Assembly: GCF_011759505.1 (NCBI RefSeq)
Contig: NZ_JAAOYO010000001.1
Coordinates: forward strand, 1-64,000
Direction of reading: 5' to 3'
Origin: Curtobacterium salicis
Lineage (GTDB): Bacteria; Actinomycetota; Actinomycetes; Actinomycetales; Microbacteriaceae
DNA: 64,000 nucleotides
The translations under genes were made by a program, and so were the position numbers. Under the pieces are notes generated by a model. It was not told where the DNA came from. It ran no database searches and worked only from the letters and a program-made list of their open reading frames with translations. Shown in pieces: positions 17,119-25,728 of the stretch (position 1 is its first letter; every line of letters begins with the position of its first letter).

Positions 17119-18199
17119 GCGGCGGCGCGGTCGACGCGCCGACCACCAGCTGCGCAGGCACGAGGATCTTCCGGGAGCCGCTCTCGCCCCGTGCCTGCCG
17201 CAGCACCTGGGCCACGGCCTGACGACCGACCCCGGGCTGGTCCTGTGCGATGTGCGTGAAACGGAACAGTCGGCGATCGAACGTCGCGTCCGGGTGGTCG
17301 AAGCAGACGACGGAGACGTCGTCGGGAACCCGCTTGCCCACCTGCTCCAGCGCGTCGCGGAGCAGCAGCGCGATGTTGTACTCACCAGCGACGAACGCCG
17401 TCGCTTCCGGGTGCGCCTCGACGAACGCGACGAGCCGGGCGACGTCGTCCTCGGGACGGTCGGTCGAACCCGGCAGTGTCGACTCGACGTCGTGGAACGC
17501 CAGCGCGTCGTCGAGCGCCTTGTCGTTCCGCGCGTGCGCACCGACCCAGCCGCGCCGACGGTCGTCGTTGGACGTCACCCGGCTGTCCGAGGTGACGAGG
17601 GCGACCCGCCGGTGCCCGAGGCTGAACAGGTGCTCGGTCGCCGCAGCACCGGCGCCGATGTTGTCCGTGGAGATGTCCGACACCGGGATGCCCTCGTACC
17701 GACGGTCGAGGATCACGACCGGGAACCCCGTGGGCAGGAGCTCGAGGACCCCCGGTGGGATGAACTCGGAGCTGCTCGGCAACACGACCAGGCCCTGCAC
17801 CCGTGCCGCCAGCGCGCGGATCGCGGTGTCCTCGGCATCGTGGTCGCCGTGGGTGCGTTTGACGATCACGTCGGTGGCGGTGCCGGCCTCGTCGAGCATG
17901 CCCTCGAGGACGCGGGTGCCGAAGGTGTCGTCGAAGTTGGTGAGGACCACCCCGACGTCGATCCGGTCGGTCGGCCGGAGGCGTGCCGTCGGCTCGGTGC
18001 TCACGACGGTCGTACCGACCCGTGGGCGCCGGGCGACGTACCCGTCCTCGCGGAGCATGTCGAGCGCTCGCCGCAGCGTGATCGCGCTGATGTCGTAGTG
18101 CGCCAGGAGGTCGGCTTCGGACGGGAGCCGCGCCCCCACCGGGAACTCGCCGGACCGGATGCGGGACCGGAGGTCTTCGAACGTCGACTGGTACAGCAT
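17072..18199 (-). CDS. GntR/LacI-hybrid transcriptional regulator (AraR-like)
   Basis: A 375-residue regulator. The N-terminal GntR winged helix (residues about 1-65, with RLPSEADLLAHYDISAITLRRALDMLREDGYV) is joined to a LacI-type periplasmic-binding sensor domain starting near IDVGVVLTNFDD. This is the AraR architecture for sugar-responsive repression. The ATG at 18199 has AGGAG 6 bases upstream; the ATG directly before it (18202) would have only 3-base spacing. Convergent to the mannan operon and next to it, it is the likely controller of that operon through imported mannosides. Confidence 0.9.
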   Translation of the reverse strand: MLYQSTFEDLRSRIRSGEFPVGARLPSEADLLAHYDISAITLRRALDMLREDGYVARRPRVGTTVVSTEPTARLRPTDRIDVGVVLTNFDDTFGTRVLEGMLDEAGTATDVIVKRTHGDHDAEDTAIRALAARVQGLVVLPSSSEFIPPGVLELLPTGFPVVILDRRYEGIPVSDISTDNIGAGAAATEHLFSLGHRRVALVTSDSRVTSNDDRRRGWVGAHARNDKALDDALAFHDVESTLPGSTDRPEDDVARLVAFVEAHPEATAFVAGEYNIALLLRDALEQVGKRVPDDVSVVCFDHPDATFDRRLFRFTHIAQDQPGVGRQAVAQVLRQARGESGSRKILVPAQLVVGASTAPPPTGRDGRAARSPSRR

Positions 18200-18210
18200 C
18201 ATCGGCTCCT

Positions 18211-18230
18211 CAATACGTCTATTGATAATA
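18211..18230 (-). promoter_or_regulatory. Promoter/operator region of the GntR-type regulator
   Basis: CAATA-CGTC-TATTG (18211-18224) is an inverted repeat immediately upstream of the regulator's ribosome binding site, followed by ATAATA, which reads TATTAT on the minus strand (a -10). The TATTGATAA part resembles the site upstream of GH125, consistent with autoregulation. Confidence 0.45.
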
Positions 18231-18318
18231 CGACAAGAGCAGATGAGCGTGGCGGTCCCGTCCGGCACGGCGAGGCCCGGCGGTACCATCGCGACGGCAG
18301 GTCGGCGATCGGAGGCGC

Positions 18319-18777
18319 ATGCGGGACACGGACGAGGCAGGCGCGAGCCGTCCAGCCGGGGAACGACCGCCGCACGCCCGCTGGTCGCTCATCGCCCTCG
18401 TGGCACTCGGTGGGGCGGTCGGCACCGCGGTCCGGGCACTCCTCGCCCAGGCGCTCCCGGCCGTCGACGGGATCAGCTGGACGATCCTCGTGATCAACGT
18501 CGTCGGTGCCTTCTGCCTCGGCCTGCTGCTCGAGGCCTTCGCCCGCCGGGGGCCGGACCAGGGACACCGTCGCTCGCTCCGGCTGTTCCTCGGCACCGGC
18601 GTGCTCGGTGGGTTCACGACGTACAGCACCCTGGCCGACGACACCGCGCGGTTGCTCGACGACGGTCGGTGGGCGGCCGGCAGCGGGTACGCGCTGCTGT
18701 CGGTCGTGCTCGGGCTCGCCGCGGTGGTCGCCGGCCTCGCGGTCGCGGGCGCCTCGGCGAAGCGGGCCGTGCGGTGA
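18319..18777 (+). CDS. crcB: Fluoride channel CrcB/Fluc, subunit 1
   Basis: A 152-residue, four-helix Fluc-family fluoride channel. GGAVGTAVRALL, WTILVINVVGAFCLG (with the conserved Asn) and GGFTTYSTLADDT (the TM3-break phenylalanine and T-S-T motif) mark the family. The ATG at 18319 has GGAGGC upstream. It overlaps the second crcB by four bases; two unequal copies together usually form an antiparallel heterodimer that exports fluoride. The charged N-terminal tail of about 20 residues is longer than usual. Confidence 0.93.
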   Translation: MRDTDEAGASRPAGERPPHARWSLIALVALGGAVGTAVRALLAQALPAVDGISWTILVINVVGAFCLGLLLEAFARRGPDQGHRRSLRLFLGTGVLGGFTTYSTLADDTARLLDDGRWAAGSGYALLSVVLGLAAVVAGLAVAGASAKRAVR

Positions 18778-19148
18778 CCCCCCTGACCCTGCTGGTCATC
18801 GCGCTCGGCGGCGGTGTCGGAGCGGCCCTCCGGTTCGTCCTGGACGGGGTCGTCAAGACCAGGGTGACGGGCTTCCCCCTCGGCACGCTGCTCGTCAACG
18901 TGTCCGGATCGCTCGTCCTCGGGTTCGTCACGGGCCTGGGGGAGGCCGGCACACTCGCCGCCCCGATGGTCGCCGTGCTCGGGACGGGCATGATGGGTGG
19001 GTACACGACGTTCTCGACGGCGAGCGTCGAGACCGTGCAGCTCCTCCGATCCGGCAAGACCCGGCTCGCCGTCCTGAACGGCCTCGGCATGCTCGTCGTC
19101 TCGGTCGGCGCTGCGGCGCTCGGCCTCCAGCTCGGAAGGAACACATGA
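18774..19148 (+). CDS. crcB: Fluoride channel CrcB/Fluc, subunit 2
   Basis: A 124-residue Fluc protein with GGGVGAALRFVLDG, GTLLVNVSGSLVLG and GGYTTFSTASVET in the usual order. The GTG at 18774 overlaps the stop of the first subunit, and its own stop overlaps the phosphatase start, so the three genes are translationally coupled. It probably pairs with subunit 1 in opposite membrane orientation. Confidence 0.93.
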   Translation: MTPLTLLVIALGGGVGAALRFVLDGVVKTRVTGFPLGTLLVNVSGSLVLGFVTGLGEAGTLAAPMVAVLGTGMMGGYTTFSTASVETVQLLRSGKTRLAVLNGLGMLVVSVGAAALGLQLGRNT

Positions 19149-19747
19149 CCTCGGAACGCCCCGGCGAACTCGTCCTCGTCCGCCACGGAGAGACGGAGTG
19201 GTCGAAGAGCGGGCAGCACACCGGCCGCACCGACATCCCGTTGACGGAGAACGGCGTCGTGCAGGCCGAGCGCGCCGCCCGCTACCTGGCGGACCGCGAC
19301 TTCGCGCTCGCGCTGTCGAGCCCCCTCGCCCGTGCCCGTGAGACCGCTCGCATCATCGGTGTCGACCCGGAGCTCGACGAGGACCTGTACGAGTGGGACT
19401 ACGGCGCGTACGAGGGGCTGACGACGCCGCAGATCAAGGTCCAGCGTCACGGTCCGTGGGACCTGTGGACCGACGGCGTCCCGGCCGGCGACACGCCCGG
19501 AGAGAACGCCGCCGAGGTGCGGGTCCGCGTCGAGCGGGTCATCAACCGTGCCCGCCCCGTCCTCGCCGAGGGCCAGGACGCGATCTTCGTCGCCCACGGA
19601 CACGTCCTCCGCGCCCTCGGTGCCGCGTGGATCCGCCTGGCGCCGCAGGACGGCGCGGTGCTGAAGCTCGGCACGGCGACGGTCAGCACGCTCGGGTACG
19701 AGCACGGCCGGCCCGTCATCGACGCCTGGAACATCACCCCGTCCTGA
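19145..19747 (+). CDS. Histidine phosphatase family protein
   Basis: A 200-residue member of the phosphoglycerate-mutase-like histidine phosphatase family. The phosphate-accepting His is in LVRHGETEW (residues 11-19), the second Arg is in SSPLARARETA, the acid in YEWDYGAYEGLT, and the second His in FVAHGHVLRAL. It is more like a broad phosphatase than the metabolic mutase. The ATG overlaps the upstream crcB stop by four bases. Substrate unknown. Confidence 0.9.
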   Translation: MTSERPGELVLVRHGETEWSKSGQHTGRTDIPLTENGVVQAERAARYLADRDFALALSSPLARARETARIIGVDPELDEDLYEWDYGAYEGLTTPQIKVQRHGPWDLWTDGVPAGDTPGENAAEVRVRVERVINRARPVLAEGQDAIFVAHGHVLRALGAAWIRLAPQDGAVLKLGTATVSTLGYEHGRPVIDAWNITPS

Positions 19748-19762
19748 GACGGCCGCCAGCCC

Positions 19763-19786
19763 GGGCGGCGGTGTCAGCCGCCGCCC
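19763..19786. terminator. Hairpin between convergent genes
   Basis: GGGCGGCGG pairs exactly with CCGCCGCCC around a TGTCAG loop, located between the phosphatase (plus) and the GNAT gene (minus). No T-run follows, so strength is uncertain. Confidence 0.5.
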
Positions 19787-19814
19787 GCCGGCCCGCGAAC
19801 GGACCTCCGGCGCC

Positions 19815-20240
19815 TCAGTCCGCGTCGAGGACGATCCCCATGCCGATGCTCGGCGCGACGTCCTCGAACCCGAGCGACCGGTACAGCCGCTGCCCGGGCG
19901 GGTCCCCGATGAGTGACACGTACGGACCCTCGGGAGCCCGCTCGCGGATGTCCGCCACGAGCCACTCGACGACCGCGCGGCCGAGACCCTGGCGCTGGTG
20001 CGACGGGTCGGTGGCGACGTCGACGACGTGGAAGTACCAGCCGCCGTCCCCGATCACCCGGCCCATCGCGACCGGCGTGCCCGCGGCGTCGACGACGTGG
20101 CACGCGGACCAGGCGCCCGCGATCGCCGGCGCGCCCTGCTCGGCCGTCACCGGTGTCAGGCCGGAGTCACGCCGCAGACGCAGGTAGTCCTCGAGCGGTG
20201 GGGCGGTCGGCAGCAGCGTGTAGTCGTCGGACGTGTCCAT
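19815..20240 (-). CDS. GNAT family N-acetyltransferase
   Basis: A 141-residue acetyltransferase. The acetyl-CoA loop is HQRQGLGRAVVEWL at about residues 80-93, preceded by the VVDVATDP strand, with RLYRSLGFEDV near the C-terminus. The ATG at 20240 was chosen as the first codon after which family similarity starts. It acetylates an unknown amine acceptor. The C-terminus lacks the usual acceptor-specific signatures, so no finer assignment is possible. Confidence 0.85.
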   Translation of the reverse strand: MDTSDDYTLLPTAPPLEDYLRLRRDSGLTPVTAEQGAPAIAGAWSACHVVDAAGTPVAMGRVIGDGGWYFHVVDVATDPSHQRQGLGRAVVEWLVADIRERAPEGPYVSLIGDPPGQRLYRSLGFEDVAPSIGMGIVLDAD

Positions 20241-20289
20241 GCCCCCAGCGTGCCCGACGGGCGCGCCGCGACCGACGGGCGCGCCGCGG

Positions 20290-21357
20290 TCAGACCGTGC
20301 GGATGCTGCTGGTCGCCCCCAGAGCCCGTCCACGCCGTCGCTCGACCGCGCGTCCGACCGCCAGGAGCACCACGCTCACGACGGCACCGAGCAGCGTCTG
20401 TCCGATGCGGTCGAGCGCCAGGAGCCCCGGCGCCTCGGGCAGGCTCAGCCACGACACCGCCAGGGCCAGCGGCGTGAGGAAGAGCAGGCAGACGGCGTAG
20501 TTCCGGGCGACGAAGATCTCGGCCGCGAACTGCCCGACGACGGCGATGACGACGATCCACCACGCCGAGGGCTCGAGCAGCAGGATCCCGACCGCGACCA
20601 CGGTGCCGCCGACGGTGCCGACCACACGCTGCACGGCGCGCGAGACGGTGTGGCGCTGCCGGAGCGCCGGCAGCGTCGACACGACGGCGATCACGGCCCA
20701 GTACGGGTGGCCGAGACCGGGCAGGACCTCGGCGACCGTGCCGGCCACGAGCGCGCCGACGACGTTGAGCGCGATGGTCTCCCAGAGCGCCGACGTGCCG
20801 AGGACCGCCAGCGACCGGTGCTTCGTGTCCGCGAGCGGGCGGAACCGGTGCGGCGCGTGCGGGTGCAGGACACGTCGGAAGGCCGCCCCGGACATCGCGA
20901 CGAGCCATGCCCAGGCGACCGAGCCGAGGATGATCGTGGCGACGAGCGGCAGGTCGCCGGTGCGCAGCGGGACGAGGGCGGACACCACGAACGCGAACAC
21001 CGGGAAGATCGGCTGGGCGGGGATCGTCCGGAGGGCGCTGAGCGTGGCCACCGCGACGACGAGCACCACGACGAGGCCGGTGCCCTGCAGCCAGAGCGGC
21101 GCTCCGAGCAGCGACACCGCGATGCCCGCGGCCATGCACGCGACCTGCAGGGCCCCGGCGACGCCGGTGGTCACGGCACGCTGCCGGTAGGGCTCGGTCG
21201 CGCCGAAGATCGCGGTGAAACCGGCGAACATCGCGAACGCGGCGTACTGCGGCATGCCGAGTCCGATGAGCAGCGCGAGCGGGACGCCGCCCGCGATCGC
21301 AGCGCGGGCTGCGCCCTCGAGGTTGACGGTGCGGGTCGAGTGCGGAGCTGTCGTCAT
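20290..21357 (-). CDS. FUSC family membrane protein
   Basis: A 355-residue integral membrane protein with two blocks of about five hydrophobic helices separated by a hydrophilic segment ([20 protein letters not shown], about residues 165-185). This is the FUSC (fusaric-acid-resistance / aromatic-acid-exporter-like) arrangement, and the conserved [15 protein letters not shown] lies at the start of the second block. It may export aromatic acids, but no substrate evidence exists in the sequence. Single gene, divergent from leuC. Confidence 0.82.
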   Translation of the reverse strand: MTTAPHSTRTVNLEGAARAAIAGGVPLALLIGLGMPQYAAFAMFAGFTAIFGATEPYRQRAVTTGVAGALQVACMAAGIAVSLLGAPLWLQGTGLVVVLVVAVATLSALRTIPAQPIFPVFAFVVSALVPLRTGDLPLVATIILGSVAWAWLVAMSGAAFRRVLHPHAPHRFRPLADTKHRSLAVLGTSALWETIALNVVGALVAGTVAEVLPGLGHPYWAVIAVVSTLPALRQRHTVSRAVQRVVGTVGGTVVAVGILLLEPSAWWIVVIAVVGQFAAEIFVARNYAVCLLFLTPLALAVSWLSLPEAPGLLALDRIGQTLLGAVVSVVLLAVGRAVERRRGRALGATSSIRTV

Positions 21358-21427
21358 GTCCGGACCATCCTCTCACCGCGACGGGTGTCGTCGACTCGGG
21401 GCGGGCCTCCCGGCCGGCGGCCTGCGA

Positions 21428-21450
21428 TTGGTATACCAAGCTGCTAGAGT
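21428..21450 (+). promoter_or_regulatory. leuCD promoter with palindromic operator
   Basis: TTGGTATACCAA (21428-21439) is a perfect 12-bp palindrome ending 5 bases before a -10-like TAGAGT (21445-21450). A dimeric regulator there would sit between the -35 and -10 elements and act as a repressor. The regulator is not encoded next to leuC in this window. Confidence 0.55.
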
Positions 21451-21504
21451 GCTCGGACGGCGCCGCGACAGCGGTGTCGGAACGCGAAGCGAGGAGGCAC
21501 GGGC

Positions 21505-22956
21505 ATGGGCAGGACGCTCGCCGAGAAGGTGTGGGACGACCACGTCGTCGTCAAGGGGGAGGACGGCAACCCCGACCTCCTGTACATCGACCTCCACCTC
21601 GTGCACGAGGTGACCAGCCCACAGGCCTTCGACGGTCTCCGTCAGGCCGGTCGCCCGGTGCGACGCCTGGACCTCACCATCGCCACCGAGGACCACAACA
21701 CCCCGACGCTCGCCATCGACCGTCCGATCGCGGACCCGACGAGCCGCACCCAGATCGAGACCCTCCGCCGCAACTGCGCGGAGTTCGGCGTCCGCCTGCA
21801 CTCGCTCGGCGACAAGGAGCAGGGGATCGTGCACGTCGTCGGTCCGCAGCTCGGCCTCAGCATGCCGGGCATCACGGTCGTGTGCGGCGACTCGCACACC
21901 TCCACGCACGGGGCCTTCGGTGCGATGGCGTTCGGCATCGGCACCAGCGAGGTCGAGCACGTCCTGGCGACGCAGACCCTGCCGCTGAAGCCCTTCAAGA
22001 CGATGGCCGTCACGGTCGAGGGCACGCTCCGCGCCGGCGTCACCGCGAAGGACATCATCCTCGCCGTGATCGCGCAGATCGGCACCGGCGGCGGCCAGGG
22101 CTACGTGCTGGAGTACCGCGGGTCGGCGATCCGGGCGCTCTCCATGGAGGGCCGGATGACCATCTGCAACATGTCGATCGAAGCGGGCGCCCGCGCCGGC
22201 ATGGTCGCCCCCGACCAGACCACGTACGACTACGTGCAGGGCCGCGACCACGCCCCGACCGGTGCCGACTGGGACGACGCCGTCGCGTACTGGGACACCC
22301 TCGCCACGGACGACGACGCGGTCTTCGACGCCGAGGTCTTCATCGACGCGGACACGCTCGAACCGTTCGTCACCTGGGGCACGAACCCCGGCCAGGGCGT
22401 CTCGCTGTCGGAGTCCGTCCCGGACCCGGCCAGCTACGCCGACCCGAACGACCGCGCCGCCGCGTCCCGGGCGCTCGAGTACATGGACATCCAGGCCGGC
22501 ACCCCGATGAAGGACATCGCGGTCGACGCGGTCTTCATGGGCTCCTGCACGAACTCCCGCATCGAGGACCTCCGGGCGTTCGCGTCCGTCATCGAGGGCC
22601 GCGAGAAGGCACCGGGCGTGCGCGTGATGGTCGTACCCGGCTCCGCGCGCGTCCGGCTCGAGGCCGAGGCCGAGGGGCTCGACAAGGTGTTCACCGACTT
22701 CGGGGCCGAGTGGCGCTTCGCCGGCTGCTCGATGTGCCTCGGCATGAACCCCGACCAGCTCGCGCCGGGGGAGCGCTGCGCCTCCACCTCGAACCGCAAC
22801 TTCGAGGGCCGGCAGGGCAAGGGCGGCCGGACCCACCTGGTCTCGCCCCTGGTCGCCGCCGCGACCGCCGTCCGCGGGACGCTCTCGAGCCCGTGGGACC
22901 TGGAAGACGACGACGCCCACCTGGCCGTGCCGGCGACCGCTGGAGGGAACCACTGA
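21505..22956 (+). CDS. leuC: 3-isopropylmalate dehydratase large subunit
   Basis: A 483-residue aconitase-family subunit that carries the [4Fe-4S] cluster and isomerises 2- to 3-isopropylmalate in leucine synthesis with LeuD. The cluster cysteines are visible in GSCTNSR and in [26 protein letters not shown] is the aconitase signature. The ATG at 21505 has GAGGCAC upstream. It overlaps leuD by one base. Upstream lies a palindromic operator candidate. Confidence 0.97.
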   Translation: MGRTLAEKVWDDHVVVKGEDGNPDLLYIDLHLVHEVTSPQAFDGLRQAGRPVRRLDLTIATEDHNTPTLAIDRPIADPTSRTQIETLRRNCAEFGVRLHSLGDKEQGIVHVVGPQLGLSMPGITVVCGDSHTSTHGAFGAMAFGIGTSEVEHVLATQTLPLKPFKTMAVTVEGTLRAGVTAKDIILAVIAQIGTGGGQGYVLEYRGSAIRALSMEGRMTICNMSIEAGARAGMVAPDQTTYDYVQGRDHAPTGADWDDAVAYWDTLATDDDAVFDAEVFIDADTLEPFVTWGTNPGQGVSLSESVPDPASYADPNDRAAASRALEYMDIQAGTPMKDIAVDAVFMGSCTNSRIEDLRAFASVIEGREKAPGVRVMVVPGSARVRLEAEAEGLDKVFTDFGAEWRFAGCSMCLGMNPDQLAPGERCASTSNRNFEGRQGKGGRTHLVSPLVAAATAVRGTLSSPWDLEDDDAHLAVPATAGGNH

Positions 22957-23552
22957 TGGAGAAGATCGGCACCGTCACCGGCATCGCCGCACCGCTGAAG
23001 CGGTCGAACGTCGACACCGACCAGATCATCCCGGCCGTCTACCTCAAGCGCGTCACGAAGACCGGGTTCGAGGACGCACTGTTCTCGGGTTGGCGCCAGG
23101 ACCCCGAGTTCGTGCTCAACCAGCCCGCCTACCAGGGCGCCCGGGTCCTGGTCGCCGGACCGGACTTCGGCACCGGGTCCTCCCGCGAGCACGCGGTGTG
23201 GGCACTGCGTGACTTCGGCTTCCGCGTGGTCGTGTCACCCCGTTTCGCGGACATCTTCAAGGGCAACGCCGGCAAGCAGGGACTGGTCACCGCGATGGTG
23301 TCCGAGCCCGAGATCGAGCGGATGTGGGCCGCCATCGAGGCGCAGCCGGGGATCGAGGCGACGGTGGACCTCGCGACACAGCGCGTGTCGATCGGCGACG
23401 TGGACGTGGCTTTCGAGATCGACGCTTACACTCGTTGGCGGTTGATGGAAGGGCTCGACGACATCGGGCTCACCCTCCGTGACGAGACCTCGATCACGGA
23501 GTTCGAACAATGCCGCTCCAGTTGGCGGCCGAAGACATTGCCGGTGAAGTAG
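22956..23552 (+). CDS. leuD: 3-isopropylmalate dehydratase small subunit
   Basis: A 198-residue swivel-domain partner of LeuC with [15 protein letters not shown] near residue 20 and [17 protein letters not shown] around 70-86, which contact the substrate. The ATG overlaps the leuC stop and has TGGAGGGAA upstream. Its end meets or overlaps the murA start, suggesting read-through transcription into cell-wall synthesis. Confidence 0.96.
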   Translation: MEKIGTVTGIAAPLKRSNVDTDQIIPAVYLKRVTKTGFEDALFSGWRQDPEFVLNQPAYQGARVLVAGPDFGTGSSREHAVWALRDFGFRVVVSPRFADIFKGNAGKQGLVTAMVSEPEIERMWAAIEAQPGIEATVDLATQRVSIGDVDVAFEIDAYTRWRLMEGLDDIGLTLRDETSITEFEQCRSSWRPKTLPVK

Positions 23553-24919
23553 TGAACTCTCTCGTACAGGACGCAGCAGCTGCAGGGGCGCGCGTCGGGT
23601 TGAAGTCGGACGAGATCGTCATCCGCGGGGGCAAGCCCCTCGTGGGGCGCATCGAGGTCCGTGGCGCGAAGAACCTGGCGACCAAGGCCATGGTGGCGGC
23701 GCTCCTCGGCGACACCCCGTCGATCCTCAAGGACGTCCCGGACATCTCCGACGTGAAGGTCGTCCGCGGCCTGCTCGAGGTGCACGGCGTCCGCGTGACC
23801 GACCCGGCCCGCGGCGAGCTCATCCTCGACCCGTCCCGTGTCGAGTCGGCGCACTTCGCCGAGATCGACGCGCACGCCGGCTCGAGCCGCATCCCGATCC
23901 TCTTCTGCGGCCCGCTGCTGCACAAGCTGGGCGAGGCGTTCATCCCCGACCTCGGGGGCTGCCGCATCGGCGACCGTCCGATCGACTTCCACCTCGACGC
24001 GCTGCGCGCCATGGGCGCCGTCGTCGACAAGCAGGTCTCGGGCATCCACATCACGGCCCCGAACGGCCTCAAGGGCGCGAACATCGAACTGCCCTACCCG
24101 AGCGTCGGCGCGACCGAGCAGGTCCTGCTCTCGTCCGTCCTCGCCGAGGGCACCACCGAGCTCCGCAACGCCGCGATCGAGCCCGAGATCATGGACCTCA
24201 TCGCGATCCTGCAGAAGATGGGCGCGATCGTCACGGTCGAGCCGAACCGCACGATCTTCATCGAGGGCGTCAAGTCGATGCGCGGGTACACGCACCGCGC
24301 GATCAACGACCGCAACGAGGCAGCGAGCTGGGCCTCCGCCGCGCTGGCCACGAACGGCGACATCTTCGTCGAGGGCGCCAAGCAGCAGGAACTCATGACG
24401 TTCCTCAACGTCTTCCGCAAGGTCGGCGGCGGGTTCGACATCCAGGACGACGGCATCCGGTTCTACCGCGAGCTCGACGTCCTCAAGCCCGTCGTCATCG
24501 AGACCGACGTGCACCCCGGCTTCATGACCGACTGGCAGCAGCCGCTCGTCGTGGCGCTCACGCAGGCCGAGGGCCAGAGCGTCGTGCACGAGACCGTCTA
24601 CGAGAACCGCTTCGGCTTCACCGACGCACTCAACGAGATGGGTGCCGACATCGTCGTGCACAAGGAGGGCCTGCCCGGCCACGACCGTCGCGTCGCCCGT
24701 CGCCCCTTCGAGCAGGCGGCCGTCGTCACCGGCCCGACGAAGCTGCACGGTGCGAACGTCCGCGTCCCGGACCTCCGCGGCGGCTTCAGCCACCTCATCG
24801 CGGCGCTGACCGCCGAGGGGGAGTCGCACATCACGAACGTCGGCATCATCAGCCGCGGGTACGAGCACTTCATCCCGAAGCTGCGCAAGCTCGGCGCGGA
24901 CTTCGACTTCGCGGGATGA
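23552..24919 (+). CDS. murA: UDP-N-acetylglucosamine 1-carboxyvinyltransferase
   Basis: Transfers enolpyruvate from PEP to UDP-GlcNAc, the first committed peptidoglycan step. About 455 residues with RGAKNLATKAMVAALL near the N-terminus and the catalytic Cys in LGGCRIGDRPIDFH. The GTG at 23552 ([12 protein letters not shown]) overlaps the leuD stop by one base and gives the N-terminus usual for related species; an in-frame ATG at 23510 would add 14 residues inside leuD. Followed by plsC with a four-base overlap. Confidence 0.94.
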   Translation: MNSLVQDAAAAGARVGLKSDEIVIRGGKPLVGRIEVRGAKNLATKAMVAALLGDTPSILKDVPDISDVKVVRGLLEVHGVRVTDPARGELILDPSRVESAHFAEIDAHAGSSRIPILFCGPLLHKLGEAFIPDLGGCRIGDRPIDFHLDALRAMGAVVDKQVSGIHITAPNGLKGANIELPYPSVGATEQVLLSSVLAEGTTELRNAAIEPEIMDLIAILQKMGAIVTVEPNRTIFIEGVKSMRGYTHRAINDRNEAASWASAALATNGDIFVEGAKQQELMTFLNVFRKVGGGFDIQDDGIRFYRELDVLKPVVIETDVHPGFMTDWQQPLVVALTQAEGQSVVHETVYENRFGFTDALNEMGADIVVHKEGLPGHDRRVARRPFEQAAVVTGPTKLHGANVRVPDLRGGFSHLIAALTAEGESHITNVGIISRGYEHFIPKLRKLGADFDFAG

Positions 24920-25728
24920 GCACCGAGCCGGCCGACGCCCGAGCCGGTGCGGTGGACCAGGTCACCACGGGCCTCCCGAACCCCGGGAGGCGCTGGAAGC
25001 ATGGTGACCTGAACGTCGCGTTCCGGATCACCTCGGTCTTCGTGATCCCGTTGTTCCGGTGGGTGGCGGCGTACCGCTGGCACGGCCCGAACCGCCTCCC
25101 GGCGGACGGGGCGTTCGTGCTCGCACCGAACCACTACACGAACATCGACCCGCTGGTGGTCGGCACCGCCGTCTGGGTGAGCCGCCGACCGCCGCTGTTC
25201 CTGGCCAAGGCGTCGATCTTCGACGTGCCCGTCGTCGGCAAGCTCATGTCGGGCATGGGGCAGATCCCGGTGGAACGGTCCGGGCGGACGCGGTCCAGCA
25301 ACCCGCTGCAGGGCGGCGGTGGCCTCGTCCGGAACGGTGGCGCCGTCATCGTCTACCCCGAGGGCACGCTCACCCGTGACCCCGACCTGTGGCCGATGCG
25401 GGGCAAGACCGGTGCCGCCCGGATCGCGCTCGAGAACGACGTGCCGCTCATCCCGATGGCGCACTGGGGCACGCAGCGGATCCTGCCGCGGTACTCGAAA
25501 CGTCTCAACCTGTTCCGGAAGGCGCACGTCGACATCCTCTTCGGCGAGCCGATGGACCTGTCGGCGTACCGGGGCAAGCCGATCGACCAGGCGCTGCTGC
25601 AGGAGGTCACCGACGCGCTGATGGCCGAGATCACGAAGCTCGTCGAGCAGCTCCGCGGCGAGCGGGCCCCGGCGAAGCGCTGGGACCCGAGCGCGAACCG
25701 CCAGAAGGAGACCGGCAAGTTTGAGTGA
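24916..25728 (+). CDS. plsC: 1-acyl-sn-glycerol-3-phosphate acyltransferase
   Basis: A 270-residue membrane-associated acyltransferase that acylates lysophosphatidic acid to phosphatidic acid. The catalytic H(X)4D is NHYTNID at residues 72-78 and the glycerol-phosphate-binding motif is VYPEGTLT around 150. The ATG overlaps the murA stop. It lies directly upstream of gpsA, which makes glycerol-3-phosphate, so the two cooperate in phospholipid synthesis. Confidence 0.92.
   Translation: MSTEPADARAGAVDQVTTGLPNPGRRWKHGDLNVAFRITSVFVIPLFRWVAAYRWHGPNRLPADGAFVLAPNHYTNIDPLVVGTAVWVSRRPPLFLAKASIFDVPVVGKLMSGMGQIPVERSGRTRSSNPLQGGGGLVRNGGAVIVYPEGTLTRDPDLWPMRGKTGAARIALENDVPLIPMAHWGTQRILPRYSKRLNLFRKAHVDILFGEPMDLSAYRGKPIDQALLQEVTDALMAEITKLVEQLRGERAPAKRWDPSANRQKETGKFE

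Noticed and set aside
18231..18318. Fluoride riboswitch before crcB
   Set aside because: The conserved GGCGATGG-type aptamer sequence and pseudoknot partners were not found in the leader.
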